This document shows, piece after piece, positions 1-9,806 of a stretch of 18,531 bases of DNA. The translations under genes were made by a program, and so were the position numbers. The notes beneath the pieces are model-generated. The model saw nothing but the letters and a program-made list of their open reading frames with translations, ran no database searches and was not told the DNA's origin. The stretch is from positions 1 to 18,531 of the forward strand of contig WKLE02004060.1 of NCBI GenBank assembly GCA_014885115.2, given 5' to 3'. Position 1 is the stretch's first letter. Each line of letters starts with the position of its first letter. This DNA comes from Asterionellopsis glacialis. Taxonomy: Eukaryota; Bacillariophyta; Plagiogrammaphyceae; Rhaphoneidales; Asterionellopsidaceae.

Positions 1-628
1 ATGAGATATATCTCATCTGAGAATTTTTGGTGGTTAAAGGGTTAATTTCTGTATGTGACTTCACAAATCTCAACTCTTGACAGATCGAAAGAAGAGAGTC
101 TGGCATCAACCTCTATCGCACATAAGCGCAGTTGGGTTTATTCACTCCCATGCAGCAACAGTAGGTCCTACTTTCTATTGAACAGTAACTCGGAAACCCG
201 CGCGCCCTGATTGATCTGTCATCGTACGTAACGTGGAGTCTACTCGCGGCGCAGGGATGGCCACCTGCAAGCCGCACGACAGAAGGGGACTCACAGGAAA
301 AAAGCTTGGAAAAGTATGAAAAAACAGAAAAAATACACAAGCAGATGAAGCGACACAAACAACTTGAAGATCCGAAAGTAGCCATCATCTCCAGAGCCGC
401 ATAGAGAATCCTAAAACTCATACCATTGGTGCCAATTTCCTTTCAGGTTGCTTTCCTTCAATCTAATATAAATTTATTGCAGGTTTGTGAAAGGGTTTGC
501 AACTTCACTTTTTCTTGGTTTTGCTACCTTTTATGGGGTGTGGGACGTTGCGACGCCAAAACCCAGATTTTGAGAAAATTTATTTGAATAAAACGTTTTG
601 GGAATAGCTCTCTCATCTAACAAAAATT
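1..628. other. 5' intergenic stretch, no supported gene
   Basis: I see no convincing gene here. A 102-codon ATG-initiated frame on the minus strand (113-421) is Cys/Ser-rich with one hydrophobic patch, resembles no family I know and has no partner exon in view. The part next to 629 presumably holds the promoter and 5' UTR of the CPBP protease gene. No TATA box or other site could be assigned. Confidence 0.5.
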
Positions 629-2255
629 ATGAAAAAACAACTGCCATCTTCTGGCTGTCACCATTGTGTATTTCTCCTTTGGTGTATATTGATCTTTTCT
701 CGACAACAAGAAATATGTGGCCTTTCTTTGACATCCAAAAGTTACCAGGCGGTAAGAATACCTTCTTTGTCAAAAGCGAGGGCTACTGCATTCGGAATGC
801 AATCCTGTACGTCTACTTTAACTACATTTGGTGGTAACAGAAGTAAAAGAAGCCCAATAAACGAACAAAGACGGTTACCTAGAGGTACTACGGCCTTGTG
901 TATGTCCGATGTGCCTGCCTCTGGAACATCAAATGCCGATGATAATGAAGATGAAAACACAACAACACCATCATCCGCCATGAATAAGCGCGAACGACCT
1001 GAATGGGCATGTGATTGGATGCCAACATGGCTTATTACTATGAGACCTGCAGTTCAATTGTTAGTAGGGTTATTATTGTATGTTTTCCATTTGACAGTAC
1101 TTACACAAAACTGTATTGCCTTTCCAGTGCAATTAATACCCAATGATAGAGGTCACTTTCAAAGTATTGGTTTGGATTCGTAAGTTTTCCTGAATGTGCA
1201 TATTGTATGTTATACGCAGTATTGCATATACAGACGCATATTAAATGATGTAATCAACCACAATACTGCCTTTTTTGTAGGAAAAACTTATCCTTCTTTC
1301 TTTCTTCTACAGACTTGCAGGTATGCTATCTTTATTCGGTTGTCTATACTTGGCTAAAACAACTCGAAACAACCCAAAACCTGCGGTACCATCAGTTTGG
1401 TCGAGTCCCAGCCGTGAGGATGCACCATGGAGATTTCGAAAGGCATCCAAAAATTCAGTGACAGAACCTGGTGCACGCAGTACATCCATTATCGGGTTCA
1501 TTGCATTGATTCAGGCATACTTTTATACTGGTCGGTTTTCACTTTTTTGGGAAGATTTTCTTTATGCTGCAGCTGGAATGGGTATACCCATGACAGTTGC
1601 TATGCATCGGTCTCTTTGCGTATTGCTAGGACACCTTACATGGATAGGTATCGGTGGTGCAATTCTAAAAATAATCCCTAGACCTCAACCATTCTTTGGG
1701 GGCGGGTATAAGACAGTTGAAGACCCATCAAAGAAGAAAGGTAGCGGAAACATCAAACAAAAGCGAAAGTTTCGTTGGTATACGTCTAATTGGGATACCT
1801 ATTGGTTATGGTGGACTATGGGTGGGTACTTTGTTTCATCGTGGGTATTTAACATTGCAGACTTCATCAATCAAATAGTACTCCCTGCAGCCGTGTTTGA
1901 AACAGCAGCTGAAGGTGTGGTTTCTCAGTTGATCAATCCAGAAAATAACGATTTAGCTGCTAGCATAGTTGGGTACATTGCACCATGCATCACAGCTCCT
2001 TGGTGGGAGGAAGTATTGTATAGAGGCTTCATGCTCCCAGCCATGTGCCTTCATTTGAAATACTGGGTTGCAGTCTTTATGAGTGGTATTGTATTTTCTG
2101 CTCATCATTTATCGACAACCGGTGCAATACCGCTTGCATTTTTGGGGTGGATCTGGGCAGCGATCTATGCCAAAAGTGGCAACCTCGTTGTGACTATTCT
2201 TATACACGCCATGTGGAATAGTCGTGTTTTTCTAGGAAGTTGGTTGGGACTGTAG
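629..2255 (+). CDS. CPBP family intramembrane metalloprotease (CAAX protease-like), probably plastid-targeted
   Basis: Exons are 629-1179 and 1313-2255, giving 497 residues. The splice rebuilds a Ser codon and leads straight into the second frame. The three CPBP motifs are visible: EExxxR (Glu416, Glu417, Arg421), FxxxH (Phe445, His449) and HxxxN (His482, Asn486). In this family they form the metal-binding active site inside the membrane. Hydrophobic segments lie near 141-166, across the region 188-310 and through the catalytic domain. The N terminus has a signal-peptide-like core (about 13-24), an ATA-F motif at 52-55 and a Ser/Thr/Arg-rich stretch up to about 92, which suggests a bipartite plastid leader. 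The ATA-F motif lies rather far from the hydrophobic core, so plastid targeting is an inference. Start choice: an in-frame TAG at 605-607 makes ATG 629 the first start. Substrate unknown; relatives include prenyl proteases and plant chloroplast CPBP proteins. Confidence 0.88.
1180..1312 (+). other. Intron of the CPBP protease gene
   Basis: A 133-base GTAAGT...CTACAG intron with a pyrimidine-rich 3' end. Only the acceptor at 1311-1312 keeps frame. A second AG at 1319-1320 would shift it. Read-through meets a stop at 1181-1183. Confidence 0.85.
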
Positions 2256-2459
2256 AAGGCATCACTCTCCGCATTGTGAAGTTGTTATGAGCTAATAAGT
2301 ATGTGGCACATCTAGGTTTCATCGAAGTTATAGTTGCAGCAAACCACGCGAAGGAATTAAAATTAAAACTTTTTAGAATTGTACTCGTATGATCAAGTGG
2401 ACTATCTGATGTGAACACCAAAGATTTGTCCCTGCACATGGTGCTGGTATCCGCATTGC

Positions 2460-2505
2460 ACTAGTCCTCTAGAGATCGTTTGTAGAGGCTCTCTAGAGGA
2501 CTAGT
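2460..2505. repeat. Perfect inverted repeat (16-bp arms, 14-base loop)
   Basis: The left arm ACTAGTCCTCTAGAGA (2460-2475) is the exact reverse complement of 2490-2505. Each arm contains the CTCTAGAG/ACTAGT words that recur elsewhere in the spacers. It lies about 200 bases past the CPBP stop codon. It could be a transcript 3'-end structure or a small dispersed hairpin element; the sequence does not decide between these. Confidence 0.85.
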
Positions 2506-3104
2506 TCCTACCTTTTACCAGTTACACTGACAATTAGGACTAGGACTCTAGACAAGGCCACCTGAGTACGATACGCCCTTACACTTTTGAGGATTTTTCA
2601 AACTATTAGGATTAACAGTAACCCATGTTGGTTTTTTTGGTGCTGTTTGGGGGGGCTATCGTTAACCCAGGTGGTTTAGCTGTTTTTGCGCACCTTTTAA
2701 AGTTGACTGACTCCAAAGGCAATATCTGTAGAGGCCCGACGTTTGTGCAATGCACCACGTTTTATTTCAAGTTACAGCATACAATGAGAAAGTTATCAGA
2801 TAACAGGAATGGTGTTAACAGTCAGAAACAATACTAAATCTAAATGTAATGCAAGAATCTAGTAAAAACAAAGAAAAAAACAGAGGACTTTCAAAGGCAG
2901 GGCTTAATTAAAAAAAGAAGTGATGTCAATATAAATCAGGGACCCAAGCAATCAGGACTACGACGACGCACCCATTGGATTTTTAAAATTTCAGTGTGCA
3001 CAAGATTGGTGTGAGCTGTTCATGAGAACTCTGGCCTCATCCAGAAAAATGCGGCCCATAAATAATTACGTATTTATTTACTTGCAGCATAAACCAATAA
3101 TCCC

Positions 3105-3130
3105 GTACCTGTAATACCAGGTACAGGTAC
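3105..3130. repeat. Inverted repeat GTACCTGT/ACAGGTAC around a TACCAGGTAC motif
   Basis: GTACCTGT at 3105-3112 is the reverse complement of ACAGGTAC at 3123-3130. TACCAGGTAC (3115-3124) spans the loop and the second arm. It is an isolated upstream member of the motif family concentrated at 4251-5267. Confidence 0.65.
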
Positions 3131-4250
3131 TGTTCCTCTGGCGGTAGTATTCTACCATCTACGATCATCCATTGAAATACCCAACGAGCTCTCAAAAGAC
3201 ACTCCCGGAGAAATCCGGTGATAGTTAGTCATTCCCAACGATTGTTATGGGGATCGTAGGACCCTCTACAAGTAGTCATACATAAAGACAGTCAGAACTG
3301 CAATAACGCATTGTTTCATTTCAATCGAAAGGTAGGGCTACCTACACACAGTTTCAGGAACCTAGTTCATAGAAACGGAAAATCAAAAGAAGTTTGATGA
3401 AATACTTTTCTCCGAAGTATCACTCGCCTCCTGATTTATAATGTCCATAATTTTTTTTGGGGTCTCGATGCACTGTTTATGTTTAGAAGACTAATCCTAA
3501 TCACGACGTTTATGAAAGGATTCATCACTGTAGAGAAAAGAGCTCCAAGCAAGCTGATGTCATCGACGTTTTATTTATAAAAAATTGTCTTTATGTATCG
3601 AGCAGTGAGGAGAGTCGGACGTATCTCCCAAAACTCTACTTCAACAAAGAGGCCTTTCCTGTCTTTTTAGAGGAAATACCACGTGAATGAAAGGCCATGA
3701 TTAAAATGTCATATTTGAAAAAACCTTTCTCTACATAGATCGATGTAAATAATTGACAATCTAAAAATCCTCATTTCTTCTGTTTATACTTTAGCGGCTG
3801 TGATAAGTACTGTAATTTGTGCATTCATGAGAACCCTTTGGAAGTTTTTTCTATTACAGATAATAAATATGGTACACTCTACTCTACCACTGGATCCATT
3901 CGTGATGCAAAATATCGTTAAATAAGAGATATACATGAGGACATCTAGTTTCTGCATTCTAGAAATTCGGAGAAGAACTAACGCACTCAAGAATGAAACT
4001 TTTTATTGGATAAAAGATGACCCTTTTATTTAACAAAAAAATTAATTATTGTCGGTTTCCTCTGCTTGAAATAATAAGTTGTTAGCACCGTACCCTGAGT
4101 AGTCTGTGTCGTACTCCCTTTAAGTACAGACTGTGTAGGCAATAGGTTTTTATTTGACGAAGTCGAAGTTGACGTAGAACATGTCAAATAAAGATTATGG
4201 GGGTCAGATTTAAAGCGAACCAGGAGTCATCTCCATTGAGTACTAGGATG

Positions 4251-5267
4251 TACCTGGTAGTTCACGAGGAAAAAATAATTACGTAATGTTTGTTTCTGGT
4301 ACTGTACAAAGTAAACTTGTGACTCGATACTGGAACGCGGGGTATTGATATGCATATTTCAATATTAATTATGTGCATTGTATTACCCTTCGCTTCTTCT
4401 GCTGATTATTGTGATTGGTTCTATTTGGTGCACTAATCTGCTTTTTATAAGTGAACGGGAATACATATCTAAAAAGAATGAATTTATTATAAGGTCAATG
4501 GGCTTCAACCACGACTACAAGAACAAGAAATACAAATTTGATCTTCGTACAGGTAGCGTTTTTGTTCTTAATGACTTACCAGGTACCAGTTATTTTTACT
4601 TTATATGATTGTGTACATTTTCTCGATTTGTTTTTCACCAGGAAACAGTACTTTAAAACGGTACTACTGAAGAAGTTTCGTTCTGTCTGTTGACTCTACC
4701 TGCTAGGACTCTAGGTACCAGATGTTCGAAGATGACGTTCTCATTCCTGGTGTCACTACCTGCCACGCACACGGCCTGGTATACCTAATAGCAATTAATA
4801 TATCAAAATGGAAGAGCCAAATGACAGCCGGTAACCCTGAGGTGTAGTATAAAGAATAATAATAGCATACTAATTAGGACCTCCCACTTCTGACTTGATA
4901 GTAAATGTGTTCATTACGCACATACCAGGTACCTCTGGTACATATAAAAAAGGAAAAATTACCCTCCTACTGCAACGACAAAAAGAGGGTCCTCTACCAG
5001 GTAATCAATCCTAGAGAGAGGGTTCCTCTGTTTCTATTCCAGGTAGAATTTTATCGCTGTGATGCTTGGAACTTGTACCAGGAAAGCCGGCAGAACTACT
5101 ACCAGGTAGGTCCTAGAGGAATAGGTCCTTAGGTCCTAAATACATGGTCGGAAACTTGCTACATTGCTCTCTCTAGGTCCATGCTTTCCCTCTCCAGCAA
5201 CATTGACATACTGTATCTCTACTTGGTACCAGTACTAGGACTACTGTCAAAAAGTACCTGGTACAGG
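4251..5267. repeat. Cluster of TACCAGGTA/TACCTGGTA short palindromes
   Basis: Copies or near-copies were read at 4251-4259, 4577-4590, 4713-4721, 4774, 4923-4941, 4995-5003, 5037-5045, 5076-5082, 5100-5110, 5224-5236 and 5255-5267, in both orientations. Several overlap to form larger palindromes, such as TACCAGGTACCTCTGGTA at 4923-4940. AGGTCCT occurs three times within 5108-5137. The cluster ends about 40 bases before the ATG of the HA-repeat gene, so it covers the expected promoter and 5' UTR. Single copies occur near 7985 and 16030. Possible readings are a multi-site protein-binding region, an RNA structure or a repeat element; no function can be assigned. Confidence 0.6.
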
Positions 5268-5308
5268 GACTTTTCGAACCCACTGTTACTCGGTCATACC
5301 GGTAAAGC

Positions 5309-7255
5309 ATGCCACCCATCAAGCTGCAATGCAAGGCCATTAAAGCCGTAGCACGGGACGCTGCAACTGAAGTCAAAATGAGCGCTGCGGAAGAAGCCAA
5401 GATGGCTGTCTACATGATGAGGGAGCAATCCCATGCGTTGGCATCAACGACAAATCAAGATGTCCTTGGCACTGTAAGACCCTTTCGAAGGAGTCAACCG
5501 ATGGGAACTCCTTATCTGCCGGTTCCACGAAGAGTGCCTTACGCCCCTCACGCCCCTCACGGCCTTCAACGACCGTGGTGTCCCACGCCGGGAGGCAGGG
5601 TTCCTTCAGCGCACACTACGGAGAGTTGGGAAATGGAGCAAATTATGTCTCAGGAAGCTCGGCTCAGAGCCAGAGCTAGGGCCGAAGTAGAATTTGAAGT
5701 TCAAGCTCGTGCGGAATACGAAGCAGAAGTCTATGCACGAGCTGAGTTTGCAGCAAATGCCCGCGTTCGAGCCCAACTTGGAGCACGAGCATCAGCTTTG
5801 GCCATGGCTGGAACAAGAGCCCAGCTACCACCTCAGATCCCCTCTCAAGTACACCGACCGCATCTTCCGAGTGCTTCAGGTATCCAACCGAGAGCCACGA
5901 AACCCGCCTCTGGGGATTTGGATACTTCTGTTCCAACGGGTTTAATGGATCGTAATATGAAGGCACGCCATGAAGAGTACAAGGCGAAGCAAGATGCATG
6001 GTTGCAAAAGGCTCTTGACGATAGTCTTTCAAGGTATAAGAACGAATGCGGTGGCTACCTTGAGGGACCGGCCAAACCTGAGCAAATCAAATCGGACGTC
6101 ATGTGGGACGAATTGTTTCTCGATCATCATGCCAAGCCAGGTGTTTCTTTGAGTGGAAAACAACCCAAACCGAGGAAGAAAACTTGGAACGAAAACTATA
6201 CACGGTTAACAGAATATTTGGAAAAGTACCCCGGTGACTGGATGGTACTTACGTTACAACACGAACCGAAATGGAGAACTCTTCACTTTTGGGCACGTGA
6301 CCAACGGAAATTTATGAACAAGGGCACTCTTCCCGAAGATCGAGCCAAACGGCTTAAAAATATCGGATTCCTGAAGGCGAAGTCACTTTGTTATTATCCA
6401 AAGTCAAGGAACTACATTTTTAAATCTCAGAATGGTGTTGTCAAGAAGCAACCAGCCAAAGAAGAAAAAAATAAGCAGGAGAAAACAGCTTCACCTCCTG
6501 TTCCCTCAAGCCAGGCAGTTGCAACCAAGGCGAGTGCCCCTCCAAATAATACGCTCGCCACTATGCCTACTGCCATTCTGTATAGACCCGAAGCAAAGGC
6601 GGCGGTCACTACGATACAGAACAAACCACACGTCATACCTAGCTCTTCTGAACCAACATGGGATGCTATGTTTAAGCGACTTGTTGACTTTTACGTTAAT
6701 AACGGCCACTCCAATATTACAAAGACTAATTGTCGAGATACTGAGCTATTGGAATGGGTACTTCTCCAACGGTCTCCTCGTGCTGAAATCGATTCTGTCA
6801 AACGTGCTCGACTAGAATCAATAGGATTTGTATTTGATATGGATCAGCACAAATGGGACATGAGTTTTAAGGGACTCTTGGACTTCAAGAAATCGTATGA
6901 GTCTAGAGGACTGTCCATGGAAGAACTAATTCTCTTTGCGCTGGAAGAGGAAGACGCAGATCTTTACTCTTGGGTAAATGATCAGCGTGTAGCTGAATGG
7001 CAAGGAGATTTGCGTGGTTCCCGAAAGCAACGGCTTGAAGCAATAGGAGTCCCTTGGTTCAAGAATTCCTTCAAGTGGTACAAGATGTATGACCAATTGG
7101 TGCATTTCCAGCAAGCACTCGGCCACACGAAGGTACCGTCTACTACTACATTAGGCAAGTGGTTGCAAAGGCAACGTCGTAATCCTGGAGATGTCACCTT
7201 GGAGCAGAAACGACTTCTCCAGAAACTTGGTGTGACCTTTTCAACAAAGCGATAA
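5309..7255 (+). CDS. HA-repeat (helicase-associated domain) protein without helicase core
   Basis: One exon of 648 residues. Four copies of the HA-type pattern (W...L..f/y...G...L..W...QR...R...L..iGf) lie at about 292-354, 450-510, 515-584 and 589-644. Signature points are HFWARDQR (327-333), LEWVLLQR (481-488), YSWVNDQR (553-560) and GKWLQRQRR (616-624), each followed by a conserved L..(I/L)G turn. The N-terminal third is different: an Ala/Arg/Glu helix with a ten-residue ARAE repeat at 123-162, then Pro-rich and charged linkers. A Lys/Glu then Pro/Ser/Ala linker (377-445) separates HA copies 1 and 2. No DEAD/helicase motif is present. HA domains are small helical units thought to bind nucleic acid, so a nuclear DNA- or RNA-binding role is an inference. 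Start choice: an in-frame TAA at 5303-5305 makes ATG 5309 the first start, unless an upstream exon exists. The palindrome cluster lies directly upstream. Confidence 0.85.
   Translation: MPPIKLQCKAIKAVARDAATEVKMSAAEEAKMAVYMMREQSHALASTTNQDVLGTVRPFRRSQPMGTPYLPVPRRVPYAPHAPHGLQRPWCPTPGGRVPSAHTTESWEMEQIMSQEARLRARARAEVEFEVQARAEYEAEVYARAEFAANARVRAQLGARASALAMAGTRAQLPPQIPSQVHRPHLPSASGIQPRATKPASGDLDTSVPTGLMDRNMKARHEEYKAKQDAWLQKALDDSLSRYKNECGGYLEGPAKPEQIKSDVMWDELFLDHHAKPGVSLSGKQPKPRKKTWNENYTRLTEYLEKYPGDWMVLTLQHEPKWRTLHFWARDQRKFMNKGTLPEDRAKRLKNIGFLKAKSLCYYPKSRNYIFKSQNGVVKKQPAKEEKNKQEKTASPPVPSSQAVATKASAPPNNTLATMPTAILYRPEAKAAVTTIQNKPHVIPSSSEPTWDAMFKRLVDFYVNNGHSNITKTNCRDTELLEWVLLQRSPRAEIDSVKRARLESIGFVFDMDQHKWDMSFKGLLDFKKSYESRGLSMEELILFALEEEDADLYSWVNDQRVAEWQGDLRGSRKQRLEAIGVPWFKNSFKWYKMYDQLVHFQQALGHTKVPSTTTLGKWLQRQRRNPGDVTLEQKRLLQKLGVTFSTKR
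5675..5794 (+). repeat. 30-base in-frame tandem repeat coding for ARAE-type decapeptides
   Basis: Residues 123-162 of the HA-repeat protein fall into ten-residue units that begin ARAE at 123, 133 and 143, with a degenerate fourth unit VRAQ at 153. At DNA level the units are diverged, so the period is clearer in protein than in bases. The Ala/Arg/Glu makeup predicts a long charged helix or coiled coil. Confidence 0.75.
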
Positions 7256-7381
7256 AAGAAAGGGAACCCAAGACTGATTGTAATCAATCCGTAGACAATT
7301 TGATTGCATCTGTGTAGCTTACATTCTGTTGTTTCAGCTAAAATTCATTGAAAAGTTACAGTATGCATAGGATTCCTTCTT

Positions 7382-7401
7382 GAGAGAGAGAGAGAGAGAG
7401 A
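7382..7401. repeat. (GA)10 microsatellite
   Basis: An uninterrupted run of ten GA dinucleotides about 130 bases past the stop codon of the HA-repeat gene. Probably in or near its 3' UTR. Confidence 0.9.
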
Positions 7402-7694
7402 TGTACATGCTGTGTAGGAAAAAGAAGAGGATTATTTCCTTTGCAACATTATAATTTATTAAAAAAAAACGAATTATTTTTTAATATCTTTGATTAATGT
7501 ATCGTGCATACGTACTGCCAGTTCGATAGTACAGCTCAAGAAAATAAATCAAAAAACATGTCTTCGTCTAGGTTTTGTGTCTATCACCGGGACCAGAGTA
7601 GAACGCCAGATCGAGGCAGGATGGATGATACTGTCTGATGCATGTTAGGACCTAAAGATCATGCAGGTCCATCAGATCCCGCTGTAATTCGTGA

Positions 7695-7702
7695 TGACGT
7701 CA
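7695..7702. promoter_or_regulatory. CRE-like palindrome TGACGTCA
   Basis: A perfect eight-base TGACGTCA. TGACGT-type elements are known bZIP targets and act in CO2/cAMP-responsive promoters in the diatom Phaeodactylum. Here the site is about 440 bases past one gene and 1 kb before the next, so it may be a chance match. Confidence 0.25.
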
Positions 7703-8702
7703 TAAAAATTCCAACAAGGGATTTTAGATTATCACTAATCCTATGATCTTATTCACTATTAATTTATCTTGGTTTCGGAAAAATCTTCCAGCATAGGCTT
7801 TATTCAGGTTTCGGGTGAGTCCGTATCTTTCTAGACCACTTCATGAAATCCTTCTCTTTCTTTGCTTTTGGGGGATTTCATCCACTTAATCGTGGTAGTA
7901 CTAGCATTGGCCTTACTGTTTTTATTATCTTGCTTGCCTGGTGACTGACTAGAGTTGTTGCATTATGCAAAAAGATATGCTCTTGTACCAGGCTGCGCTT
8001 AGATTTGAACCTATAGAGAAACGTTTGGTTTTCAGATTTCTATTTAAAAAAAAATGATCGGAAAAAGCCATCAAATTTGTCTGCTCCAGAGAGTTCAATA
8101 GGATAGACCCCACTTTGTAAGTCCAACACGACTGTGAAGGGCTGCAAGGACAAAAGAAAAGCCAACTTTTTGATATCTAACTTCCAAAAACGGACAATTA
8201 TTCATCAACTCATGAGGAGATTTGGGAGAAATGTTTGGTTTTATCATTTCAAGGTTTTACCGTGGGTCAAGATAGTTTTGTTTGTACGAGTCCGAGGTGA
8301 GTTGTGACGGCCTAAAACAATATGGTGGTGCAATCGCGTTCTGTGTGATTCAAGAGCCAAAATGGACCCTATCGACCAATTGCTAGGGAGTGGGTAGGAC
8401 CTAGGACCCATTGTCTGCCTGCCTATACGATTGATATCCAATATCTATCGCAGTCCAACGTAATCTTCAATAGTAGTACTAAAAAAATCTATCATCCTGA
8501 CAACCGGACTCAGTAGCACCGATCACTCGAACACTTTGTCAACAACTAGACTACTTCTACCGACCAATACATCTTCTAGTCCTAAACTCTAAGCTAAACT
8601 GAAACAATTGATACTGTTGCACTGTCCTCTCGTGCTGGAAGTCCGGTATCTTTTCTCAACAGCATCTGAATTCTTGCACACACATTTTGTGTATCCATCA
8701 AT

Positions 8703-9806
8703 ATGTCAGAACCGAAAGTACTATCTGATCCTCGATTTCGTGCTGGGCGAAAGTTGGTAGAAACTGGTAGAGCAGGTGATGGTGCAATAGATATTTTTGC
8801 AAGTCTTCTTGAAGAATCTCGAAAAGAATTTGGTGAAGCAAGTGTAGAATCCGCCGCATGTTATTATGAATACGGGAATGCACTCTTTCGAGCTGCGGCT
8901 CGTCAATCCATGGAAAATGCAGAGGAAACAGATACCACAGACGCAAAAATTAAGGAAGAAGACCAAGCAGAATTCAAAAAACAAGTAGTAGACGAAAAGC
9001 AACAAAAGATAAAGGAAGAAATGGACAATACTGCAGATACTAATCAGCATGAAGAAGGCACAGAAGAGGAGGAAGAGGAAAAAGATGATGTTCATCTTGC
9101 ATTAGAGCTTATGGAAACGGCATGGAGTATCCTTGATAAATATGTAAACGACAATGATACATCTTCGAACGGAATCTCCTACCGAGACTGGGCTACTGGT
9201 CAATTGCCCCGAGTTTTGCTAGGATTAGGTGATGTACTTGGTGCTCTCACTCGGCAAGCCGATGCTGCAGATGCCTATTCTAGAGCGATTCCCTTTCGTG
9301 AGGCTGCACTCGAAGGTTTAGAGAAGGAGAAAGATTTGAATGTAGAACATTTGAAGAAACGAAGACAATTGGTCGAAGCCAATGTCCTTGTTGCAGAGGC
9401 TATATTGGCATGTCCTGAAAATGAAGATGTTGTCACAAGTGAAACCAAAGATTTGTTGGTGAAAGCATCAGAACGAGTGGATTATGCACGGGGATACTAC
9501 GATAAGGCACGAGATGACTTGCAAGATACTGGTAAGTATGTCATGCCATTCAGTTGTCGTGTGTATTCTCCATAGCTGCGTGTGCAACATTCTTGAGACG
9601 TCTCATGTATTTGTTTTGCTTGATTCCCTGTAGTATTTCTTATGGGACGAATAGCAGCTTCAGGCAAGGACCTGGGAAATGAGAAGGAGGATGTTTGTTT
9701 CTTAGCCACATTACTAATGGGAGTTGGAACAACGTTGGCAGAGTTTGACGAAAAAGGCGCAGAAGAAGAATCGAATCCCCCAACCAAGAAACACAAATCC
9801 TTATGA
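8703..9806 (+). CDS. NASP/Hif1-type TPR histone chaperone (SHNi-TPR)
   Basis: Exons are 8703-9531 and 9634-9806, giving 333 residues. Proteins of this family escort histone H3 (and linker H1 in animals) in cytosol and nucleus. The order of parts matches the family: a first TPR at about 13-62 with the AACYYEYGNALF core; an acidic, Lys/Glu-rich insertion at 80-129 interrupting the TPR array, with a run of Glu at 121-126; a TPR resuming at 130-146; a further repeat at 167-200 (LGLGDVLGAL and DAYSRAI); and a C-terminal helical pair at 221-275. Exon 2 adds 57 residues ending in PPTKKHKSL, a likely nuclear-localisation signal, as in NASP proteins. The first ATG has A at -3. The acidic insertion is shorter than in vertebrate NASP and closer in size to yeast Hif1. 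Identification rests on architecture and the SHNi-TPR core, not on a search. Confidence 0.85.
9532..9633 (+). other. Intron of the NASP-like gene
   Basis: A 102-base GTAAGT...CTGTAG intron. The split codon becomes GTA (Val277). The length is a multiple of three, but a stop in the intron at 9573-9575 means a retained intron would remove the C-terminal nuclear-localisation signal. Confidence 0.85.

Larger units (their letters stand above)
2256..5308. other. Long non-coding spacer rich in short palindromes
   Basis: About 3 kb with no convincing gene. Open frames are short and mostly unrelated to known proteins. The 3' third (about 4250-5270) is unusually dense in TACCAGGTA/TACCTGGTA and in AGGTCCT, TCCTAGAGGA and CTCTAGA motifs. 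A 16-bp-arm hairpin lies at 2460-2505. The stretch from 3300 to 4240 is AT-rich with nothing recognisable. Decayed mobile-element sequence is possible, but I see no transposase, reverse transcriptase or terminal repeats. Confidence 0.6.
7256..8702. other. Non-coding spacer between the HA-repeat and NASP-like genes
   Basis: No gene is supported here. The stretch includes a GA microsatellite, an A/T-rich run near 7450-7500, a TGACGTCA site and an isolated palindrome copy near 7985. An imperfect inverted repeat GGACCT/AGGTCC is at 7648-7670. The last few hundred bases should contain the promoter and 5' UTR of the downstream histone-chaperone gene. Confidence 0.5.

Noticed and set aside
113..421. 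Minus-strand ATG-initiated frame of 102 codons
   Set aside because: Composition is Cys/Ser-rich with no domain or family resemblance, and a frame this long is expected by chance in a window of this size. A real N-terminal exon cannot be excluded.
598..837. Plus-strand frame overlapping the start of the CPBP gene
   Set aside because: It overlaps the CPBP exon in another phase and lacks any domain, so it is a shadow.
2625..2837. 70-codon plus-strand frame with a hydrophobic start
   Set aside because: No recognisable domain, and it lies in the palindrome-bearing spacer. Probably chance.
4378..4608. 76-codon frame with a hydrophobic N terminus, possibly a secreted protein
   Set aside because: It begins with TTG, the first ATG is about 40 codons in, and no family is recognised. 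A short ATG frame at 4350 in another phase looks like a signal peptide but stops after 28 codons.
7980..8020. tRNA-like GGTTCAAATC word on the minus strand
   Set aside because: The T-arm stem does not pair and no A box, anticodon arm or acceptor stem can be drawn around it.
8721..9095. Hydrophobic 124-codon minus-strand frame opposite the NASP-like gene
   Set aside because: It is the antisense of the Glu/Lys-rich acidic insertion, which always reads as Phe/Leu/Ser-rich on the other strand.
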